Origin: an uncultured Prevotella sp.
GTDB taxonomy: Bacteria > Bacteroidota > Bacteroidia > Bacteroidales > Bacteroidaceae
Assembly: GCA_905372445.1 (NCBI GenBank)
Contig: CAJPPF010000026.1
Coordinates: 1-20,690 of the forward strand
DNA length: 20,690 nucleotides
Direction of reading: 5' to 3'
The notes below the pieces were generated by a model that was not told the DNA's origin, made no database searches, and worked only from the letters and a program-made list of their open reading frames with translations. Positions within the stretch are counted from its first letter, which is position 1. Each line of letters begins with the position of its first letter. The position numbers and the translations under genes were made by a program. Positions 8,290 to 14,644 of the stretch are shown in pieces.

Positions 8290-8483
8290 CCCAAAACGGC
8301 CAATAGACCGCGGTGCCGTTTTCTTATCAAAGAACAAGAGCTTTCCTAACTGCTTTCGCCCGCTTGTGTGGCATCTTACCAGTCTTATTACATTGATGTA
8401 GCCCGCTACGCCCACGGTAACAAGACTGCTAATCTGCTCAACAATCAGACGAAATCACTTAGGAATCTATTGACCGTTTTGGG
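8290..8483 (+). repeat. 193-bp MITE-like element, copy 4
   Basis: A full copy of 194 bp. The left end is CCCAAAACGGCCAATAG and the right end CTATTGACCGTTTTGGG, one mismatch apart (a C that can be read as a lost G-U or A-U pair). The five bases on each side are identical, TTAAA and TTAAA, a perfect target-site duplication. The right flank is part of the esterase stop codon (8484-8486). The element therefore inserted at the 3' end of the esterase gene. Confidence 0.93.
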
Positions 8484-9302
8484 TTAAAAGCTGTCGAGCC
8501 ACGCCTTAAGATTCATGAGCATCTCCAGATGATAGGTAAAACCGGGCTGTATGCCCCAGCCGTGATTACCGTCAGGATAGACCATGAGCGATGCAGGCAC
8601 ATCATGTTTGTAAAGCTCGAAATAATAGTTCACTCCATTTGCCGGCACGACTATATCGTCGTCGTTGCTAAGACAGATGAAAGCCCGTGGTGCTGTACGC
8701 GACACCTGAGTGTCGTTGCTGTAGAGCAGTTCGTCTTTTTTCTTCGCATTTTTGCCAAGCAGATTGTCGTGACTGCCTTTGTGAGTGAACTCCGGATTCA
8801 TAGTAATGACAGGATAAAACAATATCTGGAAGTTCGGCAACACGTCACTTTTAGCATGTGTAGCAATGGTAGATGCAAGATGCCCGCCGGCAGAGAACCC
8901 CATGATACCTACATCCTTAGCATTGATGTTCCACGCTTTTGCGTTAGCTCTCACCATACGCATGGCTTGCTCGGCGTCGCTTATAGGCACATTCTTGTTG
9001 CCGTGTGGCATACGATATTTCAATACTATGACGGCGATGCCCTGACGGTTGAAGAATGAAGCCCAGTCTTTGCCTTCATGATCTATGGCGAGCATCTCAT
9101 ATCCACCACCGGGACAGATGACGACGGCGCGTCCGGAGGCTTTCGATGCCTGTGGAAGGTAGACGAACACCTTTGCCGTGTCAGCAGCATCAGTGGATTT
9201 TTCTGCAGGTTTGCCCTGCCATAGAGGCAGCTCGAATTGTCGTTGTGCATTGACGCCAAGTACTGATGTCAATGTGAGTAATAGAATCAGTATTTTTTTC
9301 AT
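8484..9302 (-). CDS. exported alpha/beta-hydrolase esterase (xylan/acetyl-esterase-like)
   Basis: A 272-residue protein with a signal peptide (MKKILILLLTLTSVLGVNAQ, cleavage near residue 20). The alpha/beta-hydrolase core is complete: oxyanion loop CPGGGYE (63-69), nucleophile S137 in GFSAGGH, acid near D215 in SNDDDIVVP, and H247 in DGNHGWG. The PGGGY...HEGKDWASFFNRQGIA arrangement is that of Bacteroidetes esterases associated with polysaccharide deacetylation (acetyl-xylan-esterase-like, sometimes labelled xylanase-associated). The substrate is not determined here, and no glycan-binding domain is present. A TAACTTTG box lies 24-31 bases upstream of the start. The PI-PLC gene follows on the same strand after a repeat insertion. 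Confidence 0.9.
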   Translation of the reverse strand: MKKILILLLTLTSVLGVNAQRQFELPLWQGKPAEKSTDAADTAKVFVYLPQASKASGRAVVICPGGGYEMLAIDHEGKDWASFFNRQGIAVIVLKYRMPHGNKNVPISDAEQAMRMVRANAKAWNINAKDVGIMGFSAGGHLASTIATHAKSDVLPNFQILFYPVITMNPEFTHKGSHDNLLGKNAKKKDELLYSNDTQVSRTAPRAFICLSNDDDIVVPANGVNYYFELYKHDVPASLMVYPDGNHGWGIQPGFTYHLEMLMNLKAWLDSF

Positions 9303-9325
9303 CGTAAGTTTTTATTTGATTGATA

Positions 9326-9333
9326 CAAAGTTA
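9326..9333 (-). promoter_or_regulatory. putative esterase -7 box
   Basis: The minus strand reads TAACTTTG, a match to the Bacteroidetes -7 consensus, 24 nt before the start codon. A TTTT stretch lies 19 bases further upstream where TTTG is expected. The leader would be under 20 nt. Confidence 0.55.
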
Positions 9334-9371
9334 CAAATTTCCATCGTAAATGAAAAGAACGCAGCTAAAGT

Positions 9372-9402
9372 TTTGCATTTATTGTGAAAATGAGTACTTT
9401 TG
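9372..9402 (+). promoter_or_regulatory. promoter of the L-serine dehydratase gene
   Basis: TTTG at 9372-9375, 19 bases of spacer, then TACTTTTG at 9395-9402. This is the canonical Bacteroidetes -33/-7 promoter. The -7 box lies 20 bases before the ATG, so the 5' leader is very short. Confidence 0.75.
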
Positions 9403-9422
9403 CATAACCATATAAATCAGTT

Positions 9423-10631
9423 ATGAAGTCTATTAAAGAATTATACCGCATAGGCAGAGGTCCTTCCAGCTCTCATACCATGGCTCCACGCAAGGCTGCA
9501 GAACAGTTCCTCACACGCAATACCGATGCAGATCATTTCCTCGTGACCCTCTATGGCTCGCTGGCAGCTACAGGAAAGGGGCACATGACTGACGCTGCAA
9601 TACTCGAGATATTAGAGCCGGCGGCTCCTGTGACTATCGACTGGCAACCGCAGACTTTTCTTCCATTCCATCCCAACGGAATGAATTTCAAGGCTCTGCG
9701 TAAGGATGACAGCGTCATTGATGACTGGACAGTGTACAGTGTCGGCGGCGGTGCCCTTGCCGAGGAGGGGAAACGCAAGGAGGACACTCCCGAAGTGTAT
9801 GGCATGGGGCACATAGTAGACATCATCCGCTATTGCCGCACAAACGGTCGCACGATATGGGAATATGTAGAGGAGTGTGAAGGTAAGGAGATATGGGATT
9901 ACCTTCGGGAGGTATGGCGTGTCATGCGCGAGGCTGTCGAGCGCGGTATCGTTGCCGAGGGCGTGCTCCCCGGACCGTTGCATCTGCAGCGTAAGGCGGC
10001 ACAATACAACATCAAGTCGTCGGGCTATGCCGCATCGCTCCACAGCCGCGGACTGGTATTCTCGTATGCACTCGCCGTGAGCGAGGAGAACGCAGCGGGC
10101 GGAACGATTGTCACGGCACCTACATGTGGCTCGTGCGGCGTTCTTCCCGGTGTGCTGTATCACCTATGGAAGAGCCGCGACTTTCCGGAAATACGCATCC
10201 TGCACTCACTTGCAACAGCCGGACTGATAGGAAATATTGCTAAACACTCTGCTTCTATCTCTGGCGCCGAGGCTGGTTGTCAGGCAGAGGTAGGCGTGGC
10301 GTGCGCCATGGCATCAGCAGCATCATGTCAGTTGTTTGGCGGTAGTCCGATGCAGATAGAATACGCTGCCGAGATGGGACTGGAGCATCATCTCGGACTA
10401 ACCTGCGATCCTGTATGCGGACTCGTGCAGGTGCCGTGTATAGAACGTAACGCCTATGCGGCAGCAAGAGCAATGGACTGCAACATCTATGCGTCGTTTA
10501 CCGACGGCAGCCACCTTGTCAGTTACGACCGTATACTTGAGGTTATGATGCAGACAGGCAAGGACATACCTTCCATCTACCGCGAGACAAGCGAAGGCGG
10601 CATGGCGAAAGACTATAAGCAAATGGAGTAA
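9423..10631 (+). CDS. sdaA: L-serine ammonia-lyase, iron-sulfur type, single chain
   Basis: A 402-residue cytoplasmic enzyme that deaminates L-serine to pyruvate and ammonia using a [4Fe-4S] cluster. The N-terminal regulatory beta domain starts with the hallmark GPSSSHTMAP (residues 13-22). The catalytic alpha domain contains TAPTCGSCGVLPGVLYHL (231-248), the GCQAEVGVACAMASA stretch with C286, and LTCDPVCGLVQVPCIERNA (327-344) with C328 and C339. C286, C328 and C339 are the expected cluster ligands. Length is normal for the one-chain form. It is transcribed alone from a clear promoter, with divergent neighbours. The stop is followed 13 nt later by a repeat copy and then by a hairpin terminator, which suggests the repeat inserted between the gene and its terminator. 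Confidence 0.96.
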   Translation: MKSIKELYRIGRGPSSSHTMAPRKAAEQFLTRNTDADHFLVTLYGSLAATGKGHMTDAAILEILEPAAPVTIDWQPQTFLPFHPNGMNFKALRKDDSVIDDWTVYSVGGGALAEEGKRKEDTPEVYGMGHIVDIIRYCRTNGRTIWEYVEECEGKEIWDYLREVWRVMREAVERGIVAEGVLPGPLHLQRKAAQYNIKSSGYAASLHSRGLVFSYALAVSEENAAGGTIVTAPTCGSCGVLPGVLYHLWKSRDFPEIRILHSLATAGLIGNIAKHSASISGAEAGCQAEVGVACAMASAASCQLFGGSPMQIEYAAEMGLEHHLGLTCDPVCGLVQVPCIERNAYAAARAMDCNIYASFTDGSHLVSYDRILEVMMQTGKDIPSIYRETSEGGMAKDYKQME

Positions 10632-10644
10632 GCAACGATATTAT

Positions 10645-10837
10645 CCCACATCGTTCAATAGACCGCGGTGTCGTTTTATTATTAAGAGATAAAGGTTTCC
10701 TACTGCTTTCGCCTGCTTGTGTGGCATCTTACAAGCCTTATTACCTTGACGTAGCCCGCTACGCCTACGGTAAAAGGACAGGTAATCTGATAAACAATCA
10801 GATGAAAGCAGGCAAGGAATCTATTGACCGATGTGGG
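10645..10837 (+). repeat. 193-bp MITE-like element, copy 5
   Basis: A full copy with left end CCCACATCGTTCAATAG and right end CTATTGACCGATGTGGG. Both ends have the ACATC version, so the pairing is retained although the sequence differs from all other copies. A perfect ATTAT duplication flanks it (10640-10644 and 10838-10842). It lies 13 nt after the sdaA stop, in the same orientation. Confidence 0.93.
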
Positions 10838-10874
10838 ATTATCCTTTGTATATACGGTTGAAAAAGTGTCTGAA

Positions 10875-10910
10875 AAAACGGTAGGGAGTTAATTCTCCCT
10901 GCCGTTTTCT
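10875..10910 (+). terminator. hairpin terminator downstream of sdaA
   Basis: Arms AAAACGGTAGGGAG (10875-10888) and CTCCCTGCCGTTTT (10895-10908) pair over 14 bp with one G-U, around the loop TTAATT. A run of A precedes it and T follows it, so it could work on both strands. It now sits between repeat copies 5 and 6, 243 nt after the sdaA stop. Confidence 0.75.
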
Positions 10911-10917
10911 ATATTAT

Positions 10918-11110
10918 CCCAAAACGGTCAATAGACCGCGGTGTCGTTTTATTATCAAAGAACAAGAGCTTTCCTACTGCTTTCGTCCGCTTGTGTGGCA
11001 TCTTACCAGCCTTATTACCTTGCCGTAGCCCGCTACGCCCGCGGTAACAAGACTGCTAATATGCTCAACAATCAGACGAAATCACTTAGGAATCTATTGA
11101 CCGTTTTGGG
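10918..11110 (+). repeat. 193-bp MITE-like element, copy 6 (best-preserved)
   Basis: The ends are perfect 17-bp inverted repeats (CCCAAAACGGTCAATAG). ATTAT flanks both sides (10913-10917 and 11111-11115). An internal hairpin is visible: TTACC (11015-11019) with GGTAA (11043-11047), enclosing CGTAG (11024-11028) and CTACG (11033-11037). There is no open reading frame for a transposase, so the element must move with outside help. Confidence 0.95.
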
Positions 11111-11113
11111 ATT

Positions 11114-11440
11114 ATTGGTGTCCGGTAAAAACTGAATGAAAGTTCTGCAAGCCTTTATTTATCGGCACTACAGGCATGTATAGAGAATAGGGGCTTACTG
11201 TTTGGTTCAAAATGTAAGCATTACTAAAAACATTCATTTTGATTTTGTGTCTTCCACGAGCCAAGAAATGGTCGTTGTTTGCCGGACGGCGTAGGGGCGT
11301 GATTTATCACGTTCCGCAATATCTAAGGAACAAATAGTGCGCGCAATTGACTCAGCGCTGAAACGGAACGTGATAAATCACGCCCCTACAGGTTTCATCT
11401 TACTCAATTCTTCGCTATAATTTATTTACCGGACACCAAT
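11114..11440 (+). repeat. 327-bp palindromic MITE-like element, copy B (complete)
   Basis: The terminal inverted repeats are perfect over 16 bp, ATTGGTGTCCGGTAAA at the left and its complement at 11425-11440. ATT lies outside both ends, though this may be chance. The centre holds a 26-bp perfect inverted repeat (11291-11316 and 11364-11389). There is no coding capacity. It begins inside the right-hand ATTAT of repeat copy 6, so the two elements are directly abutted. It ends 27 nt before the stop of the lipoprotein gene. Confidence 0.88.
11291..11389. repeat. 26-bp perfect inverted repeat inside copy B
   Basis: The arm at 11291-11316 (GTAGGGGCGTGATTTATCAC plus GTTCCG) is exactly complementary to 11364-11389, with 47 nt between. 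Each arm contains the near-palindrome CGTGATTTATCACG, so each could also fold on itself or be bound by a dimeric protein. Confidence 0.85.
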
Positions 11441-11466
11441 ATTTCTATATATGTTGTTGAATTGCT

Positions 11467-12633
11467 TTATAGAAGTGCCTTTATCTCGGCATTGATGTCG
11501 CTCATCTGAGCATCGCGCTTGTAAGGAGTGCCATCTTTCTGAATGAGGAAGAATGTCGGAACTGACATCACATTGTAGCGTTCAACGGCGTCGCCGGTGA
11601 CATCGCGTACACTGATCCAAGGCAGGGCTGCGGTCTGGGTCTTCCAGAAATGCTCGTTGCCGTCGACAGAGACCTGATATATCTCCAGTCCCTGTGCGTG
11701 ATACTTGTTGTATATCTCGCGCATCATCATGATACGCTGATTAGTGTTCTTGTCAGCGAATGCGCAGAAATCGAGAAGCACTACACGACCTTTCAGGTCG
11801 GAGAGTTTACGTTGAACGCCTTTGTTGTCGGCAAGGTCGATATCGATAACACCCGACATATCAACCTTACTTGCATCAATCGCAGCATTCTTGCGTGCTT
11901 GGATTATACGCACGTTTTTCATGCCTTCGATAGCAATGTTGTGCAGGTTCTCGCCACGCACAGCACCAGGATGGAACGTATCCCAACTGGTTGCCACTGC
12001 TGCGAACACCTTAACGTCGTCCTCGCTGTTACGAGGATTGAAGATAAGACTGTAGCTATTGCCCACTACGACTGTCTGGAACAGAGCAAAATAGGAATAC
12101 GATTTGTTAGGTTCCTTGAAGATATACTCACGTTTCACAAAGTTCTTGTATTTATCGACAACGTTGTTTATGCTGTCGGATACCATGCGTACCGATAGGT
12201 TCGGATTCTTCACGATGTCGTTAATCTGTCTCTGGAGCGTCATCTGGTGCAGTGCGAGCTCCTTTATCTTTGTGCAATCGTATGAGCCCTCGACGTCATA
12301 CTTGTAAGCCATGCTCGGGTATTCCGCCTTGACGCTGACGGTCTCGGTGGAGTCTATTGAGATGTTCACTATCTGTCCTGCAATGCGCAGACGATAGAAC
12401 TCCGGTGCATCGACAGCGTTTTTCGCAAATGAGAAAGCACCCTCCTCACTGAGTTTCACGGAGTCGACAGTCTCGACGCCGTCGAGACCGATATTCTCAA
12501 GATAGAGTGTCGAATCCTTTGCCTGCGTAATCGTTCCCTCAATATGAAACTTGCTCTTATTGTCGCATGATGTTGTTGCCAGCACAGCCATCACGAGTAT
12601 TGCCGCTGACAGAATCTTGTGTAATTTATACAT
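11467..12633 (-). CDS. lipoprotein with DUF4369-like and redox-inactive thioredoxin-like domains
   Basis: 388 residues from the ATG at 12631-12633. The frame extends further upstream, but this start gives a lipoprotein signal, with lipobox ATTSC and C23 as the lipidated residue, so it should be anchored to a membrane facing the periplasm. Residues about 28-125 look like the N-terminal beta domain (DUF4369 type: FHIEGTITQAKDSTLYLENI). Residues about 270-388 have a TlpA/AhpC thioredoxin fold: KLSDLKGRVVLLDF, YHAQGLEIYQVSVD, and the cis-proline motif SVPTFFL (P359). The active-site position reads DFCAFADKN instead of WCxxC, leaving a single cysteine (C290), so disulfide reductase chemistry is unlikely. 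It is a monocistronic gene with its own promoter. The exact role is unknown. Confidence 0.88.
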   Translation of the reverse strand: MYKLHKILSAAILVMAVLATTSCDNKSKFHIEGTITQAKDSTLYLENIGLDGVETVDSVKLSEEGAFSFAKNAVDAPEFYRLRIAGQIVNISIDSTETVSVKAEYPSMAYKYDVEGSYDCTKIKELALHQMTLQRQINDIVKNPNLSVRMVSDSINNVVDKYKNFVKREYIFKEPNKSYSYFALFQTVVVGNSYSLIFNPRNSEDDVKVFAAVATSWDTFHPGAVRGENLHNIAIEGMKNVRIIQARKNAAIDASKVDMSGVIDIDLADNKGVQRKLSDLKGRVVLLDFCAFADKNTNQRIMMMREIYNKYHAQGLEIYQVSVDGNEHFWKTQTAALPWISVRDVTGDAVERYNVMSVPTFFLIQKDGTPYKRDAQMSDINAEIKALL

Positions 12634-12654
12634 AATATTAATACTTTTCGACTG

Positions 12655-12685
12655 CAAAGATAACACAAACCGCAGACAATACAAA
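12655..12685 (-). promoter_or_regulatory. promoter of the DUF4369-like lipoprotein gene
   Basis: On the minus strand TTTG (12682-12685) is followed by 19 bases and TATCTTTG (12655-12662), the canonical Bacteroidetes promoter. The -7 box lies 21 nt before the start codon chosen for the gene, which supports that start. Confidence 0.75.
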
Positions 12686-12690
12686 ATAAA

Positions 12691-13127
12691 TGGCTGTTTA
12701 TTTTCATCGTCGGTTTATAGCCTGCCTTGCCATAATAATCGAGCTGGTAAGGACGCTGACAACACTTCATCCATTTGTCAGACGCAAGGGGGATAGAGCG
12801 CAAAGGAGAAAATGATTGCGACCGTGGTGAAAATGTAAAGAAATTACAGTTTCGATATAACGATGTAAGAAAATATGCGCAAGCAGAAAATAAGATAAAT
12901 TACCGTTTGTAACAGTTTGATTTTCAGTAATCTATGAAACCGCCGTTTTTAGCGTCAAGAAACGGCGGTTTTAGACGCAAGAAAGGGCGGTTCTTGAGCC
13001 AAGAAACGGCGCTTTTTGAAATTAGTATCATCGGTTTTAGAAAACAGGAATGCAGAAACTGCTCATTTCGTTAATATTTTTGATTGTTTTATGCCGGTAG
13101 GAGTCGAGATTCGCCATGTATGTTTAA
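12691..13127. other. intergenic region, no convincing gene
   Basis: A non-coding stretch between the lipoprotein promoter and the methyltransferase 3' end. It contains the 22-bp tandem array at 12936-13019. A short minus-strand peptide at about 12702-12779 looks protein-like (KWMKCCQRPYQLDYYGKAG), but it has no extended frame or known domain and could be a gene scrap. Confidence 0.45.
12936..13019. repeat. 22-bp tandem repeat, locus 2
   Basis: Three to four 22-bp units: TTTTTAGCGTCAAGAAACGG with CG, then variants starting GTTTTAGACGC and GTTCTTGAGCC, ending with a partial CTTTTTGA. The first unit forms a perfect 12-bp inverted repeat, AAACCGCCGTTT (12937-12948) with AAACGGCGGTTT (12960-12971), around an 11-nt loop. 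It is related to the array at 470-556. Confidence 0.75.
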
Positions 13128-13202
13128 CCCAAATAGATCAATAGATTCCGGACCGGTTTTGGCTGGTAAGATACCACACGAGCGGGCGAAAGCAGGAGGA
13201 AA
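13128..13202 (-). repeat. 193-bp MITE-like element, copy 7 (decayed, reverse orientation)
   Basis: Begins CCCAAATAGATCAATAGATTCC, the element's right end read on the opposite strand. It then jumps to GGCTGGTAAGATACCACACG and GCGAAAGCAGGAGGAAA, which match the complement of the element's left half. About 75 bases of the middle and the far end are missing. It is the only copy in this orientation. It lies 26 nt after the methyltransferase stop. Confidence 0.75.
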
Positions 13203-13227
13203 TACGTTTTTTCCAAGTAAAAGATCA

Positions 13228-14397
13228 TCAGACTTTCCCGGCAACAAGAATCAGGTGATTGCGCTCACCCTGTGTCGTCGCGAAGATATACGTGTCGCCC
13301 CCGTCCTTAAGTTTCAGTTGTCGGCGCAAGTCTTGGGATGAGATCGGGAAGTTGCGCACTGCGATATTGGCACGTGTGATGAATGACAGATTACGTCGCA
13401 ATTCTTTCTTATTCATCGATGAAACCGTGGAAATTTGAAACTTCCGACCGGGAAAATCAACGCTTTCATCGGCAATAAAGAGATTGGAATGCGCTCCAAT
13501 CTTCTTCACCCCATAGCGTTCGCACAGCAGACCGAAGCAGCCCAGTTTCATCAGCGATGCGTTTGGTTCGAAGAGATACGAGCCCCGGCGTATCTCAGAC
13601 GCGTCAGACACAAGCCTGACAGTCGACGCGACAGCGTCTGATGCGCGAAAAACAACGGTTTCATCGTCATTTACGGCATAACAGCGTAACGGCGCGTTAC
13701 TGTCTCGACGAAGCACGACAAGCATCTCCTTACATTCGTTTCTCACAGAGACAACATGCACCTCACTGACACAGCCAAGGTCGCCGACGACCTTATGCCA
13801 GTCGAGCATCGGCGAGAGCTTAATCATTACCGTACGGGCTTTCTCAAGAAGCACGTCGCGCAATTCGATGACATTAGGTGTGCAGTCTTCCAGCGCATAT
13901 GTGCGCGAGCCGTTCAAGTCGCGGCGAGCAGGGTCGAGATAAATAAAGTCAACCGGTTTCATCGTGCGAAGAAAGTCTACGCCATCGCCGCATACAACGT
14001 CGGCGTGATGCAATCCGAGCACCTCGAAGTTACGTCGTGCGATGTCACACAAATCAGCCAAACGCTCGACATAAGTGGCAGAGCTGAACCTGCGGGCAAT
14101 GAAGGAAAAGTCGACACCGAACCCACCGGTGAGGTCGGTCATTGACACTCCTTTCTCCAATAACGATGATTTATACAACGCCGTCTGCTCGCTCGAGCAC
14201 TGTTCCATGGAGAGGTGCGGCGGATAGATGATGTCCGCGCACTCCGCCCATGACGGCAATTTGGTACGCGCCGTCTGCCATCCTGCAATCTGATTCAGGG
14301 CAAATGCCATGTCGACCTCAGGATAACGACCGCCCTGAAGCGCCAGTTCACGCACATCACGTGCTCTGTTTAATAAAATGAAATCCTTTGTATCCAA
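13228..14397 (-). CDS. class I SAM-dependent methyltransferase with THUMP-like C-terminus (PG_1098 type)
   Basis: About 389 residues. An N-terminal helical region (DVRELALQGGRYPEVDMAFALNQIAGWQ) precedes a Rossmann methyltransferase domain. Its motif I is TDLTGGFGVDFSF (about 87-99), and the catalytic-site motif is FIYLDPARRD (about 151-160). The C-terminal part (about 290-380) resembles the THUMP-like domain of the PG_1098 family, which suggests an RNA substrate; the base modified is not known. There is no ATG before the conserved N-terminus. I chose TTG at 14395-14397 because it gives the family's usual N-terminal length; GTG at 14440-14442 is the alternative, but it would leave only a few nt after the TAACTTTG box at 14454-14461. 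The C-terminus ends in a tandem stop (TGATGA). Confidence 0.87.
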   Translation of the reverse strand: MDTKDFILLNRARDVRELALQGGRYPEVDMAFALNQIAGWQTARTKLPSWAECADIIYPPHLSMEQCSSEQTALYKSSLLEKGVSMTDLTGGFGVDFSFIARRFSSATYVERLADLCDIARRNFEVLGLHHADVVCGDGVDFLRTMKPVDFIYLDPARRDLNGSRTYALEDCTPNVIELRDVLLEKARTVMIKLSPMLDWHKVVGDLGCVSEVHVVSVRNECKEMLVVLRRDSNAPLRCYAVNDDETVVFRASDAVASTVRLVSDASEIRRGSYLFEPNASLMKLGCFGLLCERYGVKKIGAHSNLFIADESVDFPGRKFQISTVSSMNKKELRRNLSFITRANIAVRNFPISSQDLRRQLKLKDGGDTYIFATTQGERNHLILVAGKV

Positions 14398-14453
14398 AAA
14401 ATGAAATTTGATTTTAATGATAAAGTGTTGCAACAAAGACACTTCGTCTGATG

Positions 14454-14461
14454 CAAAGTTA
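14454..14461 (-). promoter_or_regulatory. putative methyltransferase -7 box
   Basis: The minus strand reads TAACTTTG. There is no TTTG at the -33 position. If used, transcription would begin near 14447, leaving a 50-nt leader before the TTG start, or almost none before the GTG at 14442. Confidence 0.5.
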
Positions 14462-14535
14462 TTGTTTTTTTATGTTAACGGAGAATGATTTATAGTATAT
14501 TTTAAGTTAAATCGGAATTATTCTGTACAATATAT

Positions 14536-14566
14536 TTTGCAGAATAAGAAAGAAACCATAACTTTG
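14536..14566 (+). promoter_or_regulatory. promoter of the efflux operon
   Basis: TTTG (14536-14539), 19 bases, TAACTTTG (14559-14566): the canonical Bacteroidetes promoter. It gives a leader of about 70 nt ahead of the tolC-like gene. I see no obvious operator palindrome in the leader. Confidence 0.75.
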
Positions 14567-14644
14567 CTACAAGTTTTTCAATAACAATTCACATTATATA
14601 TAATAATTAGACTTTAAGATTAAAGGACAAAACCAGCATAATTG

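Noticed and set aside
12702..12779. Protein-like minus-strand scrap (KWMKCCQRPYQLDYYGKAG)
   Set aside because: Too short and without a start, domain or continuation; possibly the end of a lost gene, but I could not identify it.
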